In this document: in pieces, positions 26,861 to 35,770 of the stretch
How the letters are laid out: each line of letters opens with the position of its first letter
Position numbering within the stretch: the stretch's first letter is position 1
Source: Rhodanobacter sp. DHB23
GTDB taxonomy: Bacteria > Pseudomonadota > Gammaproteobacteria > Xanthomonadales > Rhodanobacteraceae
Length of the DNA stretch: 64,000 nt
Reading direction: 5' to 3'
Assembly: GCF_014842975.1 (NCBI RefSeq)
Contig: NZ_JACYXK010000028.1
Location: 124,001-188,000, forward strand
The notes under the pieces: model-generated
What the model saw: only the letters and a program-made list of their open reading frames with translations
The model's database searches: none
Told to the model about the DNA's origin: nothing
Translations under genes and position numbers: made by a program

Positions 26861-29159
26861 GCGTACGCGCGATGCGCACGGGGATCGACTTGTACGACGG
26901 CGTCCCGCTGGCCTGGTCGTTGTAGTCCAGCGGCACCAGGCAGTTGCCCTCGGGGTAGTAGGTCGCCACCGAGCCCCTGGCGATGCTGTAGGCGACGGCG
27001 ATGACGTTGGCCAGCCGGCGCTCCGGCCCCTGGCCGATGGCCGTTTCGACGAGAATTTCGTCGCCTGGCTCGATGCCGCGCTCGGCCAGGTCGTCCGCGT
27101 TCATGAACACCACGTCGCGGCGCCCGAACACGCTGCGGTAGCGGTCGTCGAGGCCGTAGATGGTGGTGTTGTACTGGTCGTGGCTGCGTATGGTGGTCAG
27201 CGTCAGGATCATCGGATCGGCGAGGACGGGATCTTCGTCCAGTCCCTTCATGCGCAGGAATTCCGCCTTGCCGGACGGCGTGTTCCAGATGCGCTCGGTG
27301 GGCGGCAGCGGCAGCCTGAAGCCACCTGGCACGAGGATGCGCTCGTTGTATTGCGCGAAGTCAGGGAAGACGGATTCGATGGCGTCGCGGATGAGGTCGT
27401 AGTCGGTGATCAGCTTCATCCACGGCACCTTGCTCCCGGGCAGGGTCGCGGCGGCCATGCCGGCGATGATCGCCGGCTCCGAACGCAGGTGCGGCGAGGC
27501 CGGCGGCAGCTTGCCCAGCGAGGCGTGCACCATCGACATCGAGTCCTCCACCGTCACGGCCTGCGGGCCGCCCGCCTGCAGGTCGCGTTCCGTGCGCCCC
27601 AGGCAGGGCAGGATGAAGGAGTGCTTGCCGGTGAGCAGGTGCGAGCGGTTGAGCTTGGTGCCGATGTGCACCGCGAGCTCGAGGCCGCGCATGCCCGGGA
27701 AGCAGCGCTGCGGATCGGGCATCGCGACGGCGAGGTTGCCGCCCAGGCAGATCAACGCCTTCGAGCGCCCCTCGCTGATCGCCTGCATCGCCGCGACGGC
27801 ATCATGGCCATGCGCGCTCGGCGGCTTGAAGCCGAAGGTCTGCTCGATGCGCCTGAGCATGTCGGCGCCCGGCTTCTCGGTGATGCCGACGGTGCGGTCG
27901 CCCTGCACGTTGGAGTGGCCGCGCAACGGGCAGATGCCGGCGCCGGGCTTGCCGAAATTGCCGCGCATCAGCAGCAGGTTGGCGACCTGCTGCACGTTCT
28001 GCGTGCCCTGATGGTGCTGGGTCAGCCCCATGCCGTAGGTGATGATGGTGGCGTTCGACTTGGCGTACGCCGCGGCGACATCGCGCAGCGCCTGCATGGG
28101 CAGGCCGGACCTGGCCTCGATGTCCTGCCAGGAAGTCGCCCGCAGGTCGGCGGCCAGTTCCTCGAAGCCACGGGTGTGCCTGGCGATGAACGCATGGTCC
28201 AGCACTTCGGAACCGGGCGCGCCGGCATCGTCCATTTCCAGCAGCGACTTCATGATCCCCTTGAGCGCCGCCGCGTCGCCGCCGACCTTGACCTGCAGGT
28301 AGGTGGAGGCGATCGGCGTCGAACCGAGCGTGGCCATCTCCACCGGGTTCTGGGGGTCGGCGAAGCGTTCGAGCGCACGCTCCCTGAGCGGGTTGAACAC
28401 GATGATGGGCGCGCCGCGGCGAGCGACCTCGTGCAGCGTGCCCATCATGCGGGGATGGTTGGTGCCCGGGTTGTGCCCCATCGCGATGATCAGCTCGCAA
28501 TGCTCGAAGTCGTCCAGCGAGACCGTGCCCTTGCCGATGCCGATCGACTGCGGCAGGCCCACGCTGGTGGCCTCGTGGCACATGTTCGAGCAGTCCGGGA
28601 AATTGTTGGTGCCGTATTCCCGGGCGAAGAGCTGGAACAGGAAGGCGGCTTCGTTGGAGGCACGCCCCGAGGTGTAGAACTCGACGCTGTTCGGATCCGC
28701 CTGGCTGCGCAGGATCTCGCCGATGCGCGCAACGGCCTCGTCCCAGTCGACCGCCTCGTAGATGTCCTTCTCGGCGTTGTAGGCCAGCGGGTGGGTCAGG
28801 CGTCCCTCGCCCTCGAGCTGGTAGTCGCTCCAGCCCAGCAGCTCGGTCACCGTGTGGGCAGCGAAGAATTCCGGCGGCACACGCTTCTTGGTCGCCTCCC
28901 AGGTGACGGCCTTGGCGCCGTTCTCGCAGAACTGGAAGGTCGAGGTGTGCTGCTTGTCCGGCCAGGCGCAACCGGGGCAATCGAAGCCCTCGGGGCGCTT
29001 GGCGCGCAACGCGTAGGGCTTGTTGGTCCGGAACAGCGTGATCGCCGCCTCCGGAGCGTTCATCTGCTCGAAGACGGCCTTGGCCGTGGCCTTCAACGCA
29101 CCCCAGCCACCCGCAGGGGCCTCGTAAGGATGAATGCCGGGAATTTCTTTGTCAGCCAT
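26850..29159 (-). CDS. YdeP/FdhF-like molybdopterin oxidoreductase
   Basis: 769 residues, matching the length of the YdeP-type family of putative formate-dehydrogenase alpha subunits. Cysteines near the N-terminus (CPGCAWPD, CENGAK) replace the classical 4Fe-4S spacing. SGRASNEAAFLFQLFAREYG and SNMCHEATSV are followed by MGHNPGTNHPRMM and, in the C-terminal domain, SHDQYNTTIYG, which should bind bis-MGD. Substrate is not established; the family is linked to acid or nitrosative stress in enterics. A GAGGTGG site precedes the ATG. It is co-transcribed with fdhD. Confidence 0.93.
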   Translation of the reverse strand: MADKEIPGIHPYEAPAGGWGALKATAKAVFEQMNAPEAAITLFRTNKPYALRAKRPEGFDCPGCAWPDKQHTSTFQFCENGAKAVTWEATKKRVPPEFFAAHTVTELLGWSDYQLEGEGRLTHPLAYNAEKDIYEAVDWDEAVARIGEILRSQADPNSVEFYTSGRASNEAAFLFQLFAREYGTNNFPDCSNMCHEATSVGLPQSIGIGKGTVSLDDFEHCELIIAMGHNPGTNHPRMMGTLHEVARRGAPIIVFNPLRERALERFADPQNPVEMATLGSTPIASTYLQVKVGGDAAALKGIMKSLLEMDDAGAPGSEVLDHAFIARHTRGFEELAADLRATSWQDIEARSGLPMQALRDVAAAYAKSNATIITYGMGLTQHHQGTQNVQQVANLLLMRGNFGKPGAGICPLRGHSNVQGDRTVGITEKPGADMLRRIEQTFGFKPPSAHGHDAVAAMQAISEGRSKALICLGGNLAVAMPDPQRCFPGMRGLELAVHIGTKLNRSHLLTGKHSFILPCLGRTERDLQAGGPQAVTVEDSMSMVHASLGKLPPASPHLRSEPAIIAGMAAATLPGSKVPWMKLITDYDLIRDAIESVFPDFAQYNERILVPGGFRLPLPPTERIWNTPSGKAEFLRMKGLDEDPVLADPMILTLTTIRSHDQYNTTIYGLDDRYRSVFGRRDVVFMNADDLAERGIEPGDEILVETAIGQGPERRLANVIAVAYSIARGSVATYYPEGNCLVPLDYNDQASGTPSYKSIPVRIARTHAG

Positions 29160-29178
29160 GGGGCCACCTCGCGCATTT

Positions 29179-29199
29179 GCAGCGACGATGCGTCGCTGC
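29179..29199. promoter_or_regulatory. Perfect 21-base palindrome in the leader of the molybdoenzyme gene
   Basis: GCAGCGACG-ATG-CGTCGCTGC lies 20 bases upstream of the start codon of the YdeP-like gene, just before its ribosome-binding site. It may be an operator or an RNA hairpin. The remainder of 29160-29525, between this gene and the divergent EAL gene, shows no further gene. Confidence 0.4.
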
Positions 29200-29525
29200 C
29201 GGTTGCAGCCTGCCTCCCGCCAGACGACGGATCAAGGCAACGACGATGCCGTCTGCGATGCCGCTATTCGACCGGGAAGACCCGTCGCCTGAGGACAGGG
29301 AATCACTATCCTCTTTCTGCTTCGCCATTGTCCATCCGGGCGCAGGTTCGCCTGCGCGGGGCACGCCGCCACCCGAAGATGCAGGAAACGAAGCGAACGC
29401 GGCGCATTGGATCCGTTGCCTGCCGCAGTACCGGCCAGCTCCACCCCTGGGCCGTGCACCGGATCGGGCAAGTGCCCACGCATGCTAGAGTGCCTGCCCT
29501 GTGGCATGCAGGTTTCGGGGGATGT

Positions 29526-30281
29526 ATGGCAGGGCCTGGCGACATCACACCCGGCGCAGTGCACGATGCCATCCTCCGCAAGGAACTCTTCCTCGAGTAC
29601 CAGCCGACCATCGCGCTGCAGGAGGGCGGGCGCTGCGTCGGCTGCGAGGCACTGGTGCGTTGGCGGCGCGGTGCGCACGTCGTCCATCCGATGGATTTCG
29701 TCCCCGTCATCGAAGAGACGCCCGTATCCGGGCTGCTGACCTACTGGGTCATCGATACCGTGGCCAGGGAATTGGGGGACTGGCTGCGCGGCCATCCCGA
29801 CGTCCATGTCGGCATCAACGTCCCTCCGGAAATCCTGGGCAGGGGCGGCTTGGAATACGCCGTGCGCAAGGCCAATTTCGCCGACGTCTGCAAGCAGATC
29901 ATCCTGGAAATCACCGAGCGCGGCTTCCCGGACCGCCTGGGGCTGGAGGAACTGCGTGGCTTGATCAGGGAACACCGTCTCGTCGCCATGGACGACGTCA
30001 ACCTGGACGAGAGCAACTTCATCGTCCTGTCCCGGCAGCCGGTCCCGATCATCAAGCTCGACAGGGAGCTGGTCGAGGAGCTGACGGGTTCGGATGGCAG
30101 GAAGCTCGGCCAGATCTCCGCGTTCACCCGCTTCCAGGGCCACTACGTGGTGGCCGAGGGAGTGGAGACCCGCGAGCAGGAACGATTGCTGAGGGATGCG
30201 GGCGTGCAGTTCGCACAGGGATGGCTGTATTCGAAATCGCTGTCCGCCGGGGACTTCAGGGCGTTCTACGCCTCGAGATAG
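29526..30281 (+). CDS. Stand-alone EAL-domain protein
   Basis: 251 residues comprising a single EAL domain without sensor or GGDEF part. CEALVRW, the Asn of GINVPPEIL, EITERG, a lysine in IIKLD and AEGVE are in place. The loop that normally reads DDFGTGYSS is changed to DDVNLDESN: both aspartates remain but the following glycines, threonine and tyrosine are lost. Activity is therefore uncertain; it may be a weak phosphodiesterase or a c-di-GMP binder. The ATG at 29526 follows a GGGGG run closely. Confidence 0.85.
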   Translation: MAGPGDITPGAVHDAILRKELFLEYQPTIALQEGGRCVGCEALVRWRRGAHVVHPMDFVPVIEETPVSGLLTYWVIDTVARELGDWLRGHPDVHVGINVPPEILGRGGLEYAVRKANFADVCKQIILEITERGFPDRLGLEELRGLIREHRLVAMDDVNLDESNFIVLSRQPVPIIKLDRELVEELTGSDGRKLGQISAFTRFQGHYVVAEGVETREQERLLRDAGVQFAQGWLYSKSLSAGDFRAFYASR

Positions 30282-30465
30282 GGATGGCAGGTGTCATCCG
30301 CCGGACCTTCGACCTCGCAGGAATCGCCACGCCGGAAGCCGGGATCCTTGTCGACCAGCGCGCAGGCCTGCACATCGCCGCGAGTCGCTTCGGCTTGTGC
30401 CTGATGATTTAGGCAGGCTTCGGGAACAAGCCCACGTCGCGGAAGGCGGGGCATCGGGCCGGCGA

Positions 30466-31398
30466 TCAGGAAGCAGGGTCGGAGCCGTGCACAGGCCGGG
30501 ACCGGACCGGCTTCAACTTCAATGCGTCCAACACCAGCGAGAAGGCGGGCGAGGGCTGGCGGCGGCTCGGGTAGTAGAGGTAGTAGCCGGGAAACGGCGG
30601 GCACCAGTCCTCCAGCAAGCGGACCAGGCGGCCTTGCTGCAGGTACGGCGAGACCTCGTCCTCGGGCAGGAAGGCCACGCCCATCCCGTCCAGGGCGGCC
30701 TCGACGATGGGCGGCGAGGTGTTGAACGTGAGCTGCCCCTCGACGTGCACGTTCAGCGGGCGGCCGCGGCGTTCGAATTCCCACACGTACAGGCCGCCGT
30801 AGGTCGGCAGCCGGAGATTGATGCACCGGTGCGAAACCAGCTCTTCCGGTTTTGCCGGCGGCTGGCGCGAGGCGAGGTAATCCGGCGCGGCCACGGCCGC
30901 CATGCGCAGCGGCGGCCCGATCGGCACGGCGACCATGTCCTGGTCGATGCTCTCGCCCAGGCGCACGCCGGCGTCGAAGCGGTCGGCGACGATGTCCCGG
31001 AAACCGTAGTTGACGTCGAACTCGATCTCGATGTCCGGGTAGGCGCGGAGCAGGGGTGTGAGCTTCGGCAGCAGGATCGTGCGCAGCACGAGGTCGCCGC
31101 AGGTGATGCGCACGGTGCCGGCCGGCTTGTCCCGCAGCGCGGTGAGGGCCTCCAGCTCGGCCTCGATGTCGTCGAAGCGATGGCCGATGGCTTTCAGCAG
31201 GCGTTCGCCCGCTTCGGTCGGCGACACGCTGCGTGTCGTGCGCGTGAGCAGGCGGATGGCGAGCCGCTCTTCCAGCGAGCGCATGGTCTGGCTCAGGGCC
31301 GACTGGGTCACGCCCAGCTGCGCCGCGGCGCGCGTGAAGCTGCCCGCGCGGGCGATGGTGACGAAGGCGAGCAGGTCGTTGAGGTTGCGTCTTGCCAT
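30466..31398 (-). CDS. LysR-family transcriptional regulator
   Basis: 310 residues. The N-terminal winged helix-turn-helix (AFVTIARAGSFTRAAAQLGV, then SALSQTMRSLEERL) and the periplasmic-binding-like effector domain are both complete. It belongs to the CrgA/AaeR-like branch judged by TRTTRSVSPTEAG and the pattern ITCGDLVLRTILLP. It is divergent from the cupin-to-aldo/keto-reductase cassette and is the likely regulator of it. Start chosen at MARRNLND; five more residues upstream are possible. Confidence 0.93.
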   Translation of the reverse strand: MARRNLNDLLAFVTIARAGSFTRAAAQLGVTQSALSQTMRSLEERLAIRLLTRTTRSVSPTEAGERLLKAIGHRFDDIEAELEALTALRDKPAGTVRITCGDLVLRTILLPKLTPLLRAYPDIEIEFDVNYGFRDIVADRFDAGVRLGESIDQDMVAVPIGPPLRMAAVAAPDYLASRQPPAKPEELVSHRCINLRLPTYGGLYVWEFERRGRPLNVHVEGQLTFNTSPPIVEAALDGMGVAFLPEDEVSPYLQQGRLVRLLEDWCPPFPGYYLYYPSRRQPSPAFSLVLDALKLKPVRSRPVHGSDPAS

Positions 31399-31422
31399 GG
31401 CGCAGTGTGGCACGGGCTATAG

Positions 31423-31437
31423 ATTAGTTTGACTAAT
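31423..31437. promoter_or_regulatory. Likely LysR operator between divergent genes
   Basis: ATTAGT-TTG-ACTAAT is a perfect 6 bp inverted repeat that also fits the T-N11-A rule for LysR boxes. It lies in the 136-base divergent region, 25 bases from the regulator start and about 100 bases from the cupin start, in an AT-rich patch unlike its GC-rich surroundings. Confidence 0.6.
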
Positions 31438-31534
31438 ATAGTCTTTAAGCATCCATTAGCTAGTCGCGGGACACGCTGCGCGGGAAACTTTCGTGCATTC
31501 AACGAAAGCCATTCCAGTTCCAGGAATCCACGCC

Positions 31535-31954
31535 ATGCAGATGCGCATTTACCGCAGCGGTTCCCGCCCCTCGGCGAAGGGGCCGGCCAGCTACTTCACC
31601 GGCGACGTCCGGATCGACCCGCTGTTCGACCCGGCCGGTCCCGGCCGTACCTCCGCCGCCCTGGTGACCTTCGATCCGGGCGCGCGTTCGGCCTGGCATA
31701 CGCACCCGCTGGGCCAGCACCTGGTCGTGGTCTCCGGGTGCGGCTGGACGCAGTGCGAGGGCGGGCCGAAGAAGGAGATCCGCGCCGGCGACGTGGTGTT
31801 TTGCGACTGCGGCCAGAAACACTGGCACGGCGCCACCGCCACCACGGCGATGAGCCACATCGCCGTGCAGGAATGGCTCGACGGATCGCCGGTCACCTGG
31901 CTGGAACAGGTAAGCGATGCCGATTATCTCGGCCCGGTCGAAGCCGACCAGTGA
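31535..31954 (+). CDS. Cupin-domain protein, mandelonitrile-lyase-like
   Basis: 139 residues forming one small beta barrel. Metal-binding residues of the two cupin motifs are visible: [17 protein letters not shown] and the later [14 protein letters not shown]. The family includes (R)-mandelonitrile-lyase-like and other small metal-dependent cupins; the substrate is unknown. It is the first gene of a five-gene cassette. An AGGAA site precedes the chosen ATG. Confidence 0.88.
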   Translation: MQMRIYRSGSRPSAKGPASYFTGDVRIDPLFDPAGPGRTSAALVTFDPGARSAWHTHPLGQHLVVVSGCGWTQCEGGPKKEIRAGDVVFCDCGQKHWHGATATTAMSHIAVQEWLDGSPVTWLEQVSDADYLGPVEADQ

Positions 31955-31973
31955 CGGCAGGGGAGCGGACGCC

Positions 31974-32201
31974 ATGCCACACGTGATCGTCAAAGCCTGG
32001 CCGGGAAAGACCGAGCAGCAGAAGCAGGCGCTGGCCGACCGCATCACCGCGGACGTCATGGAGGTCCTCGGCTACGGCGAGGAGTCCGTCTCGGTCGCGT
32101 TCGAGGAAGTGAGTCCGCGCGACTGGGCGGCGCAGGTCTACCGGCAGGATATCCAGCAAGGGCAGGGCAGGCTCTACAAGAAACCCGGCTACACGATGTG
32201 A
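31974..32201 (+). CDS. PptA-like tautomerase
   Basis: 75 residues. After removal of Met the chain starts with the catalytic Pro-1 ([11 protein letters not shown]), and it ends in KKPGYTM as in E. coli PptA (YdcE). The 4-oxalocrotonate tautomerase superfamily catalyses keto-enol shifts on small acids. It lies 19 bases after the cupin gene and 19 before the alcohol dehydrogenase, so it is part of the same transcript. Confidence 0.88.
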   Translation: MPHVIVKAWPGKTEQQKQALADRITADVMEVLGYGEESVSVAFEEVSPRDWAAQVYRQDIQQGQGRLYKKPGYTM

Positions 32202-32220
32202 ACACCCAGGAGAACGAACG

Positions 32221-33237
32221 ATGCTGGCAACCATCCTGCACGGCCCTGGCGATGTGCGCTACGGGCACGTCGAAGAGCCGGAAATCCTCAAGCCCACCGA
32301 CGCCATCATCAAGCTGTCGGCCACCTGCATCTGCGGGTCGGACCTGTGGCCCTACCGCGGACTCCAGCCCATGGCCGGCCCCGCCCGCATGGGCCACGAA
32401 TACTGCGGCGTGGTCGTCGCGGTCGGCAGCGAAGTCAGGACCGTCAAGCCGGGACAATTCGTCGTCGGTTCGTTCTGCCTTTCCGACAACACCTGCCCGC
32501 ATTGCCAGTTCGGGTTCCAGTCGTCCTGCGTGCAACGCGAATTCATGAGCGGCGCCCAGGCGCCCTATGCGCGGGTGCCCCTGGCCGATGGCACGCTGGT
32601 GCCGACAGCCGTCATGCCTTCCGATGACCTGATCCCGAGCCTGTTGGCCGTGTCGGATGTACTGGGCACGGGCTGGTACGCAGCCGACGCCGCACGCGTC
32701 CAGCCGGGCGCCACCGTGGTGGTGGTCGGTGACGGTGCCGTCGGCCTCATGGGGGTACTTGCAGCCAAACAAATGGGCGCCGGGCGGATCATTGCCATGA
32801 GCCGGCACAAGCAGCGGCAGGAACTTGCGCTCGAATACGGAGCCACGGACATCGTGACCGAGCGTGGCGACGCGGGCGTGGCGCAGGTCCGGGCATTGAC
32901 GAACGGCATCGGCGCGGATTCGGTCCTCGAATGCGTGGGCACGCAGGAATCCATGCAGCAGGCGATCCGCAGCGCGCGCCCCGGCGCGATGATCGGCTAT
33001 GTCGGCGTCCCGCACGGCGTCGAACTGGACGGGCAATCGCTGTTCTTCTCGCAGACCGGGATGCTGGGCGGTCCCGCGCCGGTGCGCCGCTTCCTTCCGC
33101 ACCTGATGGACCTGGTCCTGAGCCGCACCATCAATCCAGGCAAGGTCTTCGACCTCGACCTGCCGCTGGCCGACGTGGCCGAGGGCTACCGCGCCATGGA
33201 CGAACGGCGCGCCATCAAGACCCTGCTGCGCGTCTGA
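32221..33237 (+). CDS. Zinc-dependent alcohol dehydrogenase family protein
   Basis: 338 residues, medium-chain dehydrogenase/reductase fold. Catalytic zinc ligands are in CICGSDLW and MGHEYCG; the structural zinc loop keeps cysteines around NTCPHCQFGFQSSC. The nucleotide-binding motif is VVGDGAVGLMGVLAAKQMGA. Substrate unknown; an alcohol or aldehyde handled together with the neighbouring aldo/keto reductase is plausible (inference). Confidence 0.92.
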   Translation: MLATILHGPGDVRYGHVEEPEILKPTDAIIKLSATCICGSDLWPYRGLQPMAGPARMGHEYCGVVVAVGSEVRTVKPGQFVVGSFCLSDNTCPHCQFGFQSSCVQREFMSGAQAPYARVPLADGTLVPTAVMPSDDLIPSLLAVSDVLGTGWYAADAARVQPGATVVVVGDGAVGLMGVLAAKQMGAGRIIAMSRHKQRQELALEYGATDIVTERGDAGVAQVRALTNGIGADSVLECVGTQESMQQAIRSARPGAMIGYVGVPHGVELDGQSLFFSQTGMLGGPAPVRRFLPHLMDLVLSRTINPGKVFDLDLPLADVAEGYRAMDERRAIKTLLRV

Positions 33238-33276
33238 TCCGACGAAGCGAACCACTTGAATTCCGGGAGTCACGGT

Positions 33277-33606
33277 ATGAAAGAAGTACCCACCAACGCA
33301 CGCCAATCCTTCGGCGACATCGCCCCTCATCTGGCGGAGATCACCGATCAGGTGCTGTTCGGCGATGTCTGGGAACAGGTGGCCCTGTCGTCGCGCGATC
33401 GCAGCCTGGTGACGATCACCAGCCTCATCTCGCTCTACCGAATCAACGAGATGCCGTTCCACCTCAAGAAGGCCCTGGAGAACGGACTGACGCGCGAAGA
33501 GATCATCGGCACGATCACGCATCTGGCCTTCTATGCGGGCTGGCCGCCCGCGATGACGGCGTTGCAGATCGCGCGCAAGGTTTTCGACGAGGCTGGCGGC
33601 ACATGA
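33277..33606 (+). CDS. Carboxymuconolactone-decarboxylase-family protein
   Basis: 109 residues, an all-helical single domain. RDRSLVTITSLISL, the PFHLKKALENGLTREEI stretch and THLAFYAGWP match the gamma-carboxymuconolactone decarboxylase subgroup. The CxxC of AhpD-type members is absent, so a peroxidase-partner role is unlikely, unlike the two AhpD-like proteins at 43369 and 49503. It belongs to the LysR-controlled cassette. Confidence 0.9.
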   Translation: MKEVPTNARQSFGDIAPHLAEITDQVLFGDVWEQVALSSRDRSLVTITSLISLYRINEMPFHLKKALENGLTREEIIGTITHLAFYAGWPPAMTALQIARKVFDEAGGT

Positions 33607-33665
33607 CGCCCAGTCCGGCAAGAGAGTTGCCGCCGGCAACAAGCCACGTGATCCACAAGACCTGA

Positions 33666-34700
<1,035 letters not shown>

Positions 34701-34815
34701 TAGTCCGGACGGCAGCGGCACGCGCGGCGATGCCAGGGATCCGTAGGCGACGGCGGACACGCGCGATTAACCGTACGCGTGCGAGGGTGTGGCTTTCCTT
34801 CCAGCGGGACAGGCC

Positions 34816-35493
34816 ATGAAAATCCTCGTCGTCCTCACATCCCACGACCGCCTCGGCGACACCGGCAAGAAGACCGGGTTCTGGCTGGAGGAACTGGCTG
34901 CGCCGTACTACGTGTTCCTCGATGCCGGCGCCGGACTGGTGCTGGCCTCGCCCGAGGGCGGCCAGCCGCCGCTCGATCCGAAGAGCGACGAACCCGGTGC
35001 GGAAACCGAAGCTACCCAGCGCTTCAAGGGCGACAAGGCGGCGATGGATGCGCTGGCACACACGCGCAAGTTGTCCGAGGTGTCGCCGGGCGACTTCGAC
35101 GCGGTCTTCTATCCCGGCGGCCATGGCCCGCTGTGGGACCTGGCCGAAGACCCTGTGTCCATCGCCCTGATCGGCAACACGATCAAGGCGGGCAAGCCCG
35201 TCGGCGCCGTCTGCCATGCGCCGGGCGTGTTGCGCCACGTGAAAAACGCCGACGGCACGCCGCTGGTTGCGGGCAGGGCGGTTACCGGTTTCAGCGACAG
35301 CGAAGAGGCCGCGGTCGGCCTGAGCAACGTGGTGCCGTTCCTCGTGGAGGATGTGCTCAAGGCCAACGGTGGCCGCTACAGCAAGGCCGCCGACTGGCAG
35401 CCGCATGTCGAAACCGACGGCTTGCTGGTTACCGGCCAGAATCCGGCCTCGTCGGCGCCTGCCGCGCAGGCGCTGCTCGCGATTCTGCGCTGA
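34816..35493 (+). CDS. DJ-1/PfpI family protein (type 1 glutamine amidotransferase-like)
   Basis: 225 residues. The catalytic elements are ILVVLTSHD at the start, the Glu of GFWLEELAAPY, FYPGGHGPLWDL and the nucleophilic cysteine in GAVCHAPGVL. This subgroup (Hsp31/glyoxalase III-like) detoxifies methylglyoxal and related carbonyls. It follows the aldo/keto reductase after 115 bases in the same direction and may be read through with it. The ATG at 34816 begins the conserved strand. Confidence 0.9.
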   Translation: MKILVVLTSHDRLGDTGKKTGFWLEELAAPYYVFLDAGAGLVLASPEGGQPPLDPKSDEPGAETEATQRFKGDKAAMDALAHTRKLSEVSPGDFDAVFYPGGHGPLWDLAEDPVSIALIGNTIKAGKPVGAVCHAPGVLRHVKNADGTPLVAGRAVTGFSDSEEAAVGLSNVVPFLVEDVLKANGGRYSKAADWQPHVETDGLLVTGQNPASSAPAAQALLAILR

Positions 35494-35723
35494 CGCCGAG
35501 TCGCGCGATCGCGCCGGTCCCGTGGCCGTCATGAATTCGCGGGTGTGTGATTAGGGTGCGTTATCGCGGGTGTAAAAGTAGGCTTGGCAGGCGAGACTGA
35601 CGCGCTATGCCTCGTAGATGCCTGAAGCCGCTGAGGGACACAGACGCAGCAGTCTGCGCTCCTCAACACCAAATTAGGCCAGATGAGCATCAGCATCGGT
35701 CGAATGGGACGACTTCCCGTGAA

Positions 35724-35757
35724 GCAACCAAGGGCGGGAAAGCCCCGCCCTGGTTGC
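35724..35757. terminator. Bidirectional terminator hairpin downstream of norB
   Basis: GCAACCA-A-GGGCGGG pairs with CCCGCCC-TGGTTGC, a 14 bp stem with one bulged A and a five-base loop. It lies 14 bases after the stop of the leftward nitric oxide reductase gene. The DJ-1-like gene converges from the left, and the 230 bases between show no gene. Confidence 0.7.
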
Positions 35758-35770
35758 CTTTAGGCCCTTG

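Noticed and set aside
26388-29525. Plus-strand frame running into the EAL gene from far upstream
   Set aside because: Everything before 29526 is antisense to fdhD and the molybdoenzyme gene; only the EAL part is supported.
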